DNA from: Nitrosarchaeum sp.
GTDB taxonomy: Archaea > Thermoproteota > Nitrososphaeria > Nitrososphaerales > Nitrosopumilaceae
Assembly (NCBI GenBank): GCA_002737445.1
Contig: NSIR01000002.1
Coordinates: 224,663 to 288,662, forward strand
Reading direction: 5' to 3'
DNA: 64,000 nucleotides
Below are positions 1-6,536 of the stretch, in pieces (within the stretch, counting starts at the first letter, position 1; each line of letters begins with the position of its first letter). The notes under the pieces are model-generated. The model saw only the letters and a program-made list of their open reading frames with translations, had not been told where the DNA came from and searched no databases. The position numbers and the translations under genes are program-made.

Positions 1-146
1 GGTAAAGCATTAACACATTCATTATTTTGATACACTTGATCAGCCCCACAATCTTCAGGACCTGCTGCTTGTACATCAACCATATAACCATAAGAAAATA
101 CTAAAACTGACATTAAAATTAAGAAACTTAATAGCCTCATTTTCAT
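1..146 (-). CDS. Secreted small protein, N-terminal part (3' end off the window)
   Basis: Reading leftward from an ATG at 146 gives 48 codons with no stop before the window edge, so the gene is cut by the boundary. A second in-frame ATG lies at 140. The product starts MKMRLLSFLILMSVLVFSYG, a clear signal peptide or membrane anchor. It is followed by an AGPEDCGADQ-type segment with two cysteines about ten residues apart. The mature part is probably extracytoplasmic. I do not recognise a family. Confidence 0.6.
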   Translation of the reverse strand, partial: MKMRLLSFLILMSVLVFSYGYMVDVQAAGPEDCGADQVYQNNECVNAL

Positions 147-200
147 TTTAAATCCTGTTTTAAGGTATTTATGTATTCAATGAAATAAAAATTGACCTGA

Positions 201-368
201 TTATACTCGAATTGTGCTCTTTTTGATGAAATATTGAATTAATTGGACAAAATCATCATCAGATATTTGATCGTCAGACAACCATTTTGCATTATTTTTT
301 ACCCATAAAGAAATCATTCTTTCAGATACGGCATGAACTCTGCAGAAAACATGTAATAATTCAGACAT
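201..368 (-). CDS. 55-aa microprotein with a KNNAKW-type domain
   Basis: The ATG at 368 opens a 55-codon frame ending in TAA at 201. The core reads WVKNNAKWLSDDQISDDDF and continues into a VQLIQYFIKK segment. From memory, this pattern (W-hK-N-N-A-K-W, acidic turn, D-F-V-Q-x-I-Q-hhI-K) is a short module recurring in large secreted thaumarchaeal proteins. Here it makes up almost the whole protein, without a signal peptide. It lies directly upstream of, and divergent from, the CDF transporter gene. Function is unknown; the resemblance is a pattern match only. Confidence 0.6.
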   Translation of the reverse strand: MSELLHVFCRVHAVSERMISLWVKNNAKWLSDDQISDDDFVQLIQYFIKKSTIRV

Positions 369-387
369 ATAATTAAAAGAAATAGAA

Positions 388-1740
388 ATGTTCGTTAAAA
401 AAACAAAGGTATTACAAATTTCGTTAGTAGCAATATTTTCTGCATTTATTGTAGAATTAATTTTTGGTTTAATTTCTAATAGTTTAGGTCTAATTACAGA
501 TAGTATTCATGCATTACTAGATAGTGTTGTTACACTTATTCTACTCTTAGCAGTCAGAATTGCAAACAAACCTCCAGATAAAGAGCACACCTATGGTCAT
601 GGAAAAATTGAATCACTTGGAGGAATGATTGGCAGTATTGCAATTTTTTTAATTGCAATATTTTTCATTTATGAGTCAATTCAAAGATTACAAAGTCCGG
701 TATCAATTATTTTACCAGGAGTGTTTGCAATTATTGGTGGACTATACACGATAGGAGTAGATATTTTTAGAATTATTATTCTTCAAAGATCAATTAAAAA
801 AATTGGCGGCACTACACTAAAAGCTGATTTTTATCATGCATTTATGGATCTGGGTTCAACAATAATTGCAATTTTAGGAATTGTTTTAGTATCTTATGGA
901 TTCTCCAATGGGGATTTTATTGCAGCATTAATTTTAGGAGTACTTTTAGTAATTCTTAGTTTAAAATTAATGTACAAAACAGCACTAGATCTTACAGATA
1001 TAATATCACCAGAACTTGTAAAACAAGTAAAAGAAATAGTTGTAAATACTCAAGGAGTTGTTGAAGTAAAAGCAGTTCTAATGAGAAAATCTGGGGAAAC
1101 AATATTTGCAGATGTCACCATATCATTAAGAGGCGATACAAGTTTTGATAGAGCTCATGAAATTAGCAGTATGGTTGAAAATAACATAAAAAATAATATA
1201 TCAAATGCGTCAATTACGATACATTTTGAACCAGATTGGAATGACGTTCCGTTGAATGTAAAGATTAGTGAAATTGCAAAAAGTGTTGATGGTGTGAAAG
1301 AAGTTCACAATATAACATCTCATAAAACTAAAGGAAAAACATATTCAAATTTACATGTGATGGTAGAAGGACAAATCAACCTATATTCAGCACACAAAAT
1401 ATCAGAAACCGTAGAGCAGAAAATTCAAAAAAGTATTCCAGAAATAGAACATGTGACTATCCATATTGAACCATATCTTATGATTCCAATGAATTTAAAC
1501 ATTGAAGACAAGATCACCGAAGAAAAAATTAGAGAAATTTTAAAAAAATATAAAACAATAAAAAAAATAGGGCGAATAGTCTCGCTTAACTTTGAAAATA
1601 TTCTTAAAATAGATATAGATTGCTCATTCGATAAAGAATTATCAATTGAAAAAGTTCATGACATGATATCTGAAATTGAACACACCATTAGAACTCAAAT
1701 TAAAAATGCAGTAATTACAATACATCCTGAACCTATCTAA
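388..1740 (+). CDS. Cation diffusion facilitator (CDF) family metal transporter with three C-terminal domains
   Basis: Membrane exporter of divalent metals such as Zn, Co, Mn or Fe. The first 200 residues carry about six membrane helices. The two halves of the CDF metal site are visible: H41-x3-D45 in TDSIHALLD and H150-x3-D154 in DFYHAFMD. The family HTYGHGKIE loop is at 67-75. The cytoplasmic part is unusually long (about 205-450). It appears to hold three tandem ferredoxin-like ZT-dimer domains, each ending in a similar strand: ITIHFEP, VTIHIEP and ITIHPEP. Most CDF proteins are near 300 residues with one such domain. It ends four bases before the convergent ZIP gene, so an importer and an exporter of divalent metals are neighbours. 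Metal specificity cannot be read from sequence. Confidence 0.9.
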   Translation: MFVKKTKVLQISLVAIFSAFIVELIFGLISNSLGLITDSIHALLDSVVTLILLLAVRIANKPPDKEHTYGHGKIESLGGMIGSIAIFLIAIFFIYESIQRLQSPVSIILPGVFAIIGGLYTIGVDIFRIIILQRSIKKIGGTTLKADFYHAFMDLGSTIIAILGIVLVSYGFSNGDFIAALILGVLLVILSLKLMYKTALDLTDIISPELVKQVKEIVVNTQGVVEVKAVLMRKSGETIFADVTISLRGDTSFDRAHEISSMVENNIKNNISNASITIHFEPDWNDVPLNVKISEIAKSVDGVKEVHNITSHKTKGKTYSNLHVMVEGQINLYSAHKISETVEQKIQKSIPEIEHVTIHIEPYLMIPMNLNIEDKITEEKIREILKKYKTIKKIGRIVSLNFENILKIDIDCSFDKELSIEKVHDMISEIEHTIRTQIKNAVITIHPEPI

Positions 1741-1744
1741 AAAA

Positions 1745-2917
1745 TTAAACCAAAATACTTGTAAGATACATTATAAGCATTCCAGCTCCAACCCCAGATA
1801 CAATTGATGTCTGTACAAGTTTTTGCTCACTTTGATAGAGCCATTTTGAAATAATCAATGCGACTTGAAAAATTGCTCCTGCACCTATAGATAAAAATAT
1901 GATTGCAGTGTATGTAGAGTAAAAAAATCCTCCAACCCAAGTACCAACTATTGCAGGAGTACCTGCAATTAATCCTAAAATAATTATTTTGAATATAGGT
2001 GATTTTGTTTTTGCAAGTGGAGAGGCAATTGCAATTCCCTCAGTAGTGTTATGAAGTGCAAATCCAACAATTAGAAAAGTACTCAAAGCTACTTGTCCCA
2101 AAGCAATTGCAGCCCCAATAGCCAATCCTTCACCCAAATTATGAAGTCCAATTCCAATTGCAATCATTAATCCAATAGCAAAGGGTTTAGAAGATGCCGT
2201 AAGTCCAGTTCTTGAAGTTAGTTTTTCAGCAGAATAATACAGTCCAAGAAATGACAATAGTGTAATAGTTATGATGAGCAATCCTCCATTGAAATTAGCA
2301 GAAAGATTTTCTTTCGAAACCTCAAATCCTTCCAACATTGCATCAATACCTAGAAAAATTAACATTCCAACAGTTAATGCCAGAAAAAAATTGTATTTAT
2401 TTTTCCCAATTCTTTTGATAAACGGTAACCATAACAATCCAATCATTACTGGAATAACTCCCACGTAAGTTCCAATAATAGCAAAAAATCCAGCTAATTG
2501 ATAATCAGATTTGAGTGCAGGAGTTGCTGCCTCAATGAATTTATGAAATCTTACACCATTATCAAGAGTGATTCCAATTGTATAAGGTTCTGCATGATTC
2601 CAAGAAAAAGGAATTCTTACTAGTGCAGTTTCAAATCTATCAAGGGATTTATCAGGTTCTATTGCAGCAGGTTGAATTCGATCATTTACATCAGCCATTG
2701 CAATATTAACAGATATTGGACCAGTGTTTCTAACTAAGACTTGTATTTCAGAATCAATAAATTCAACTTTTTCTACAGTTATCTCAGGTAAAGGTACTCC
2801 AAAATTAAGTAAGTCAGAACTTGGACCTACAATATACAATATCATTACAATGAGAAATACAAATGGAATTAAACCACTTGTGATTGTACGTATTCTAGAT
2901 TTTTTAATTTCTTCCAT
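1745..2917 (-). CDS. ZIP family metal permease with extracytoplasmic N-terminal domain
   Basis: Predicted divalent metal importer. Residues 14-32 form a membrane anchor. Residues about 40-130 look like a beta-rich extracytoplasmic domain that ordinary ZIP proteins lack. The permease follows from about 140. The paired ZIP metal-site helices are intact: H259-N-x2-E263 in HNLGEGLAIG and H289-N-x2-E293 in HNTTEGIAIA. The gene follows the multicopper oxidase gene by one base on the same strand, so both are probably made from one mRNA. The oxidase may set the redox state of, or strip ligands from, the metal that the ZIP protein imports. That coupling is inference. Confidence 0.9.
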   Translation of the reverse strand: MEEIKKSRIRTITSGLIPFVFLIVMILYIVGPSSDLLNFGVPLPEITVEKVEFIDSEIQVLVRNTGPISVNIAMADVNDRIQPAAIEPDKSLDRFETALVRIPFSWNHAEPYTIGITLDNGVRFHKFIEAATPALKSDYQLAGFFAIIGTYVGVIPVMIGLLWLPFIKRIGKNKYNFFLALTVGMLIFLGIDAMLEGFEVSKENLSANFNGGLLIITITLLSFLGLYYSAEKLTSRTGLTASSKPFAIGLMIAIGIGLHNLGEGLAIGAAIALGQVALSTFLIVGFALHNTTEGIAIASPLAKTKSPIFKIIILGLIAGTPAIVGTWVGGFFYSTYTAIIFLSIGAGAIFQVALIISKWLYQSEQKLVQTSIVSGVGAGMLIMYLTSILV

Positions 2918-2918
2918 T

Positions 2919-3956
2919 TTAATCCCCAGAATTTTCTTTGTCTTCTTGAACTAAAAATAGACCAGTCCATCCTTTTTCTGAAAATTCAACTTTATGTGCA
3001 TGGAATAGATATTTCCCAGGATATTTGTATTGAAATTCCATGATTCCACGCTCAGTTTGAGATAATGTTATCATATCAGTAAAAGTTGATGGTATAAGAT
3101 CAGTTCCTGTCGGATAGTAATTATACAAATTGCCATGTAAATGAAAATTATTAATTGGATCAAATTCCACCATATTTACAACATAGATACGAATTAGGTC
3201 ATTGGTTTTAATTTGGATTGGATGATGTTGATAATAAAATGGAATTGAATTTGCAGCATAAAAATTATTTTCAGTATCAAAATCAGTATCAAATCCATTT
3301 AGAACCATTACCATTTCATCTGCTTTTGGTCTTGGGGTTTTTGGATCTACTATGTAAACACCATAAAGTCCATGGGAAATATGTTCTTCAAGCGGCATTA
3401 CATGACAGTGATATGGATGTACACCAACAGGTCCTGCAATGAATTCATAAGTGAATTGTCCACCATTAGGTCCTACTAACTCAAATACACCATCCATTTC
3501 AGCTGGATGAATACCATGAAAATGCATCGTATGTGATTTTGAACCATTGTTGATAAAATTAACTCGAACTAAATCACCTTCAGTTGCACGGATTGTGGGA
3601 CCAGGAACAGTTCCATTAAAAGTCCAAACATTATAAAAAACACCAGGCGATATTTCTTGTATTTTATCATCTTCTGCAATTATTGTAAAATCTCTAATTA
3701 TTTGATCTGTTTTTGACTCTGAAACTCTCCCGTAATTAAAATTTCTAAGATATTGATCAGGATCAAATTCCACTGTTGAATTAGTGTAAACTGGATCTAA
3801 AATATCGCCAGATGTGTAAATCACTTGACCTGTGTGAGTAACAAATGTTTTTTGTTCTAGTTGAGCTTCAGAATACACTGAAAAAACAATTATGATTGAA
3901 ATTCCAATAATTACAGATAACATTAACATCATAATTATTGATCTATTAAATTTCAA
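2919..3956 (-). CDS. Two-domain multicopper oxidase (type-1 Cu in the first domain)
   Basis: Exported copper oxidase of 345 residues with an N-terminal signal/anchor (about 7-29). Domain 1 holds S-H142-T-M-H145-F-H147 and the blue-copper motif H183-C184-H185 followed by H192; the expected axial position is L197. Domain 2 has H272-x-H274 and H319-x-H321 but no cysteine. There is therefore one type-1 copper in the first cupredoxin domain and a trinuclear site at the subunit interface, the type-C two-domain arrangement. NirK-type nitrite reductase is less likely because H145 occupies the position of the NirK active-site Asp. It is the first gene of a two-gene operon with the ZIP permease and sits behind a DtxR-like palindrome. 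Physiological substrate (metal ion, nitrogen compound or other) is unknown. Confidence 0.88.
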   Translation of the reverse strand: MKFNRSIIMMLMLSVIIGISIIIVFSVYSEAQLEQKTFVTHTGQVIYTSGDILDPVYTNSTVEFDPDQYLRNFNYGRVSESKTDQIIRDFTIIAEDDKIQEISPGVFYNVWTFNGTVPGPTIRATEGDLVRVNFINNGSKSHTMHFHGIHPAEMDGVFELVGPNGGQFTYEFIAGPVGVHPYHCHVMPLEEHISHGLYGVYIVDPKTPRPKADEMVMVLNGFDTDFDTENNFYAANSIPFYYQHHPIQIKTNDLIRIYVVNMVEFDPINNFHLHGNLYNYYPTGTDLIPSTFTDMITLSQTERGIMEFQYKYPGKYLFHAHKVEFSEKGWTGLFLVQEDKENSGD

Positions 3957-3980
3957 GTATAATCAACATTGTCACGTGTT

Positions 3981-3988
3981 TATTTAAA
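3981..3988 (-). promoter_or_regulatory. TATA box of the oxidase-ZIP operon
   Basis: On the minus strand this reads TTTAAATA, a near-ideal archaeal TATA box. Its centre is 28 bp upstream of the oxidase ATG at 3956, so the message should be leaderless or nearly so. The BRE position overlaps the left end of the large palindrome. Confidence 0.7.
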
Positions 3989-4023
3989 AGTTAGCCTAGG
4001 CTAACTTTTTTAGCCTAGACTAA
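3986..4023. promoter_or_regulatory. Tandem DtxR/MntR-like operator sites
   Basis: A perfect 24-bp palindrome at 3986-4009 is centred on CCTAGG and contains TTAGCCTAGGCTAA at 3991-4004. A second near-copy, TTAGCCTAGACTAA, lies at 4010-4023, with centres 19 bp apart. The half-site TTAGCC/GGCTAA resembles binding sites of DtxR/IdeR/MntR family metalloregulators. The first site overlaps the BRE/TATA region of the oxidase-ZIP operon, where a bound repressor would block TBP/TFB. It also lies upstream of the divergent 4092 gene. The sequence symmetry is observed; the regulator identity is inferred. Confidence 0.65.
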
Positions 4024-4057
4024 ATTAATGAAATAAACTTAATTTCATTTAATCAGA

Positions 4058-4072
4058 TTAGGTTTAAACTAA
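4058..4072. promoter_or_regulatory. Possible third operator or TATA element of the 4092 gene
   Basis: TTAGGTTTAAACTAA keeps the outer TTAG/CTAA ends of the two upstream palindromes around a GTTTAAAC core. It is 20-34 bp before the ATG at 4092, so it may be simply the TATA box or a TATA box embedded in an operator. The symmetry is imperfect. Confidence 0.35.
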
Positions 4073-4091
4073 AGATTAACATAATCAAGTT

Positions 4092-4595
4092 ATGCAAAAA
4101 ACAGGCACGCTTTTTATGATTGTAAGTAGTTTGATAGGATTAGGAATAATATTATCATTTTATGGCAACCAATTAATTTATGAAGATTTGATAAAAGGTG
4201 AAGGACAAATCAAATTTGGGAAAAATTTGATAATTCCAGTTGAAGTGGATAATAAAAAAACACAGAGTGGAGTGTATGCAATTCAGATGCCCGTGTTTAA
4301 AGAAGGAATTACTACAAAAATAATAGATCCACTAAATAAAGAAATAGAATCAAAACTAATCAGTAAGGATATTTTTGAAGGACGATTCAACATTACAGTA
4401 TCAGGAACATACAAACTGATTATAGAAAGTACTGATGAGCAAGAAATCAATATTTTCGGGGTAATAGGACCAGAGCCAGATGCAGGTAAAAAAGCACTAG
4501 CGTATATTTCAGTATATGTTTTGATAATTGGTTTGATTGGCATTGTAGTGATTACAATTTATGTTGTAAGAAATCGCAGAAAAAGGATTAGTTAA
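4092..4595 (+). CDS. Small membrane protein with extracytoplasmic beta domain, unknown function
   Basis: A 167-residue protein with a membrane segment at each end (about 5-25 and 136-158) and a Lys/Arg-rich tail. The intervening domain of about 110 residues is probably outside the cell and beta-rich, by its alternating hydrophobic pattern. No catalytic or metal-binding motif is visible. It is divergent from the oxidase-ZIP operon and shares its palindromic control region, so a role in the same metal response is plausible but unproven. The stop overlaps by 8 bp the end of the convergent regulator gene. Confidence 0.7.
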   Translation: MQKTGTLFMIVSSLIGLGIILSFYGNQLIYEDLIKGEGQIKFGKNLIIPVEVDNKKTQSGVYAIQMPVFKEGITTKIIDPLNKEIESKLISKDIFEGRFNITVSGTYKLIIESTDEQEINIFGVIGPEPDAGKKALAYISVYVLIIGLIGIVVITIYVVRNRRKRIS

Positions 4596-4899
4596 GATAA
4601 CTATCCATTTTTTCTAATCCTTCAATAGTTGCATTAAAGGTATCATTGTGTTCTATAAATTGAGTTAATTTTTCAGTGTTTGCAGAAAAAATATACTTTC
4701 CATCATTAAAAATTTTAATAACAAATCCATGCTCAGCTAAATAAGAAAGTTTTTTAAAAATTTCAGTTTCTGAAATAGCATATTTTTCTACCAAAAAAGC
4801 ACATTCTTTTTGTCCATCTTCAAATTCAGATAAAAGATCAGAGGTCATAGGATCAAACATGGAATCAATTATTTTTTCTCTATCAAAAGTATCAAACAT
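4588..4899 (-). CDS. Winged-helix (ArsR-like) transcriptional regulator candidate
   Basis: A 103-residue soluble protein. The pattern MTSDLLSEFEDGQKECAFLV, then a second helix pair and a short hairpin ending IFNDGKYIFSA, fits a winged helix-turn-helix DNA-binding domain. An acidic C-terminal helix follows and may dimerise. No CxxC or His-rich metal site is visible, so direct metal sensing is not supported. Its position beside the metal genes makes it a candidate regulator of the neighbouring membrane protein. It is too short for a DtxR protein and lacks that family's metal ligands. Confidence 0.6.
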   Translation of the reverse strand: MFDTFDREKIIDSMFDPMTSDLLSEFEDGQKECAFLVEKYAISETEIFKKLSYLAEHGFVIKIFNDGKYIFSANTEKLTQFIEHNDTFNATIEGLEKMDSYLN

Positions 4900-5000
4900 A
4901 TGTAATCATTAATTTTTATGTTGGTTTATAAATTTTTGAATGAAAAATTATATTTAAAACACACCAATAAGATAATTAATAAAATGAATTAATCACAATA

Positions 5001-5153
5001 ATGCAGAAATTGTGTATTAAGGATATATCTGGAAAAGGTGAACATTGTTTCTGTATAGAGATAGATAGTCAAAGAGGAGTGAGGAAATGTTGTAAATGCA
5101 ATCAATGGAATGTGCAGGGTAAAGATTGGACAGAAGATTCAGATTTTAGATAA
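5001..5153 (+). CDS. 50-aa cysteine-rich microprotein (zinc-binding candidate)
   Basis: ATG at 5001 to TAA at 5153. Cysteines occur in C5, C16-x-C18 and C30-C31-x-C33, enough for one zinc or Fe-S site. The C-terminal end reads NQWNVQGKDWTEDSDFR. An AT-rich TATA-like stretch (TATATTTAAA) lies about 50 bp upstream, which is a little far for a leaderless message. No family recognised. Evidence for coding is the cysteine spacing and the protein-like composition. Confidence 0.45.
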   Translation: MQKLCIKDISGKGEHCFCIEIDSQRGVRKCCKCNQWNVQGKDWTEDSDFR

Positions 5154-5307
5154 AATTCAACATTTAAGCAAATTATCAAATCTAAGGGTAAAATAAGAAA
5201 TTGGATGTAAAAATCACAAAATAGAACTCTAATGAAGTACACTTTAAATCAGATCTAATTGACGCCTAGCATGGTTTTTAATGGGGTAATTAAGAATTTT
5301 TGAATAC

Positions 5308-5895
5308 GTGAGTACTCAAGAATATAGACATATTGTTAGAATTGTAGGAAATGATATTCCTGGTTCCAAAAAAAGTATAGTGGGATTAACCCAAATTAAA
5401 GGAATCGGATATAATTTTGCCATAGCAATTCTAGATACATTGAAAATTAACACCAATACAAATATCGGTTTTCTATCTGAATCAGATGTTCAATCGATTG
5501 AAAAATTAATTACAAATCCAATCGCAGCAAATTTTCCAATATGGTTTCTTAATAGAAGAAAAGATATTGAAACTGGAACAAACAAGCATTTGTTAACATC
5601 AGATATTCCATTTACTTTAAGAAATGATATTGAAAGAGAAAGAATTACCAACAGTTGGAGAGGTTATCGTCATATGTATGGATTAAAAGTTAGAGGGCAA
5701 TGTACCAGAACTACAGGTAGAAAAGGAGGAGCCGTAGGTGTTGCTAAAGCTGGAAAACCAGCTCCAACACAAACCGCAGCTGCACCTACCGCAGCTGCAC
5801 CTACCGCAGCTGCACCTACCGCAGCTGCAGCAAAACCTGCAGCTGGAAAACCGGCTGAAGTGAAAAAAGCAGCTCCTGCGGAGAAAAAGAAATAG
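5308..5895 (+). CDS. rps13: 30S ribosomal protein S13 with low-complexity C-terminal tail
   Basis: Small-subunit head protein contacting the P-site tRNA and the bridge to L5. The start is GTG at 5308. The helix-two-turn-helix core is clear from [19 protein letters not shown] through [20 protein letters not shown], ending in the TGRKGG family motif near residue 140. About 50 further residues of Ala/Pro/Thr then Lys-rich sequence follow, encoded partly by a 15-bp tandem repeat. Archaeal S13 normally ends soon after the basic TGR region. S4 follows nine bases later, so the two form a ribosomal operon. No S11/RpoD gene follows. Confidence 0.96.
   Translation: MSTQEYRHIVRIVGNDIPGSKKSIVGLTQIKGIGYNFAIAILDTLKINTNTNIGFLSESDVQSIEKLITNPIAANFPIWFLNRRKDIETGTNKHLLTSDIPFTLRNDIERERITNSWRGYRHMYGLKVRGQCTRTTGRKGGAVGVAKAGKPAPTQTAAAPTAAAPTAAAPTAAAAKPAAGKPAEVKKAAPAEKKK
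5776..5829 (+). repeat. 15-bp tandem repeat inside rps13
   Basis: GCAGCTGCACCTACC occurs three times in a row (5776-5790, 5791-5805, 5806-5820), followed by a partial fourth unit. Each unit adds AAAPT in frame to the S13 tail. Copy number is likely to vary between strains, since it is a perfect short tandem repeat. Confidence 0.9.
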
Positions 5896-5904
5896 GTGAA
5901 TTGA

Positions 5905-6456
5905 ATGGGAGATCCTAAAAACTCAAGAAGAATGTGGAGAAAACCAAAGAGGCCACTTAATTATGAATTAAAAATGGAGGAATTAAAAACACTCGGTACA
6001 TTTGGTTTAAGATCAAAAAGAGAGCTATGGAAAGCACATACAGAATTATCTCGAGTAAGACATCAAGCAAGATCATTACTTGCTTTAAGACAAGAGATCA
6101 GATTACAAAAAGAACCAATTTTAATGAAATCATTATCAAGAATTGGATTAGTTAGTATTGAATCCACATTAGATGATGTACTTAATCTTCAAGTGAATGA
6201 TTTACTTTCACGCAGATTACAAACCTTGGTATCAAGAAAGTTCGCTTTTAAAACACCATATCAAGCTAGACAGGCAGTAATTCATGGACATATAATGATT
6301 GGAGATAGAAAAATAAACATTCCATCATATATTGTAACATTGGAAGAGGAGAAAAATATTAAATTCTCACCAGAATCAAATATTCCAAGCATGTTAGAAA
6401 GTACCAAAAAATCAGAAGCAAAACCTGAAATTAATATAGACACTGAAACAACATAG
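5905..6456 (+). CDS. rps4: 30S ribosomal protein S4
   Basis: 183 residues. Primary 16S rRNA-binding protein of the small-subunit body. It starts MGDPKNSRRMWRKPKRPLN, typical of archaeal S4. The S4 RNA-binding domain is at about 100-160, with the VSRKFAFKTPYQARQAVIHG region and the I-M-I-G-D-R-K-I-N-I-P-S-Y turn. An acidic tail of about 25 residues follows. It lies 9 bp after S13 and is probably cotranscribed. Confidence 0.96.
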   Translation: MGDPKNSRRMWRKPKRPLNYELKMEELKTLGTFGLRSKRELWKAHTELSRVRHQARSLLALRQEIRLQKEPILMKSLSRIGLVSIESTLDDVLNLQVNDLLSRRLQTLVSRKFAFKTPYQARQAVIHGHIMIGDRKINIPSYIVTLEEEKNIKFSPESNIPSMLESTKKSEAKPEINIDTETT

Positions 6457-6536
6457 CACAGTATTAAAAATTTAATTTCTTAATTCAATAATATGTTTAA
6501 CAGTAAATAACCCCCATATTGTGAGTTAAGTTAGTT

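Noticed and set aside
2919-3956. NirK-type nitrite reductase identity
   Set aside because: The position of the NirK active-site Asp is His, and both HxH pairs needed for a trinuclear site are present.
5776-5829. Short repeats as a CRISPR-like array
   Set aside because: Units are directly adjacent 15-mers inside the rps13 reading frame, without spacers.
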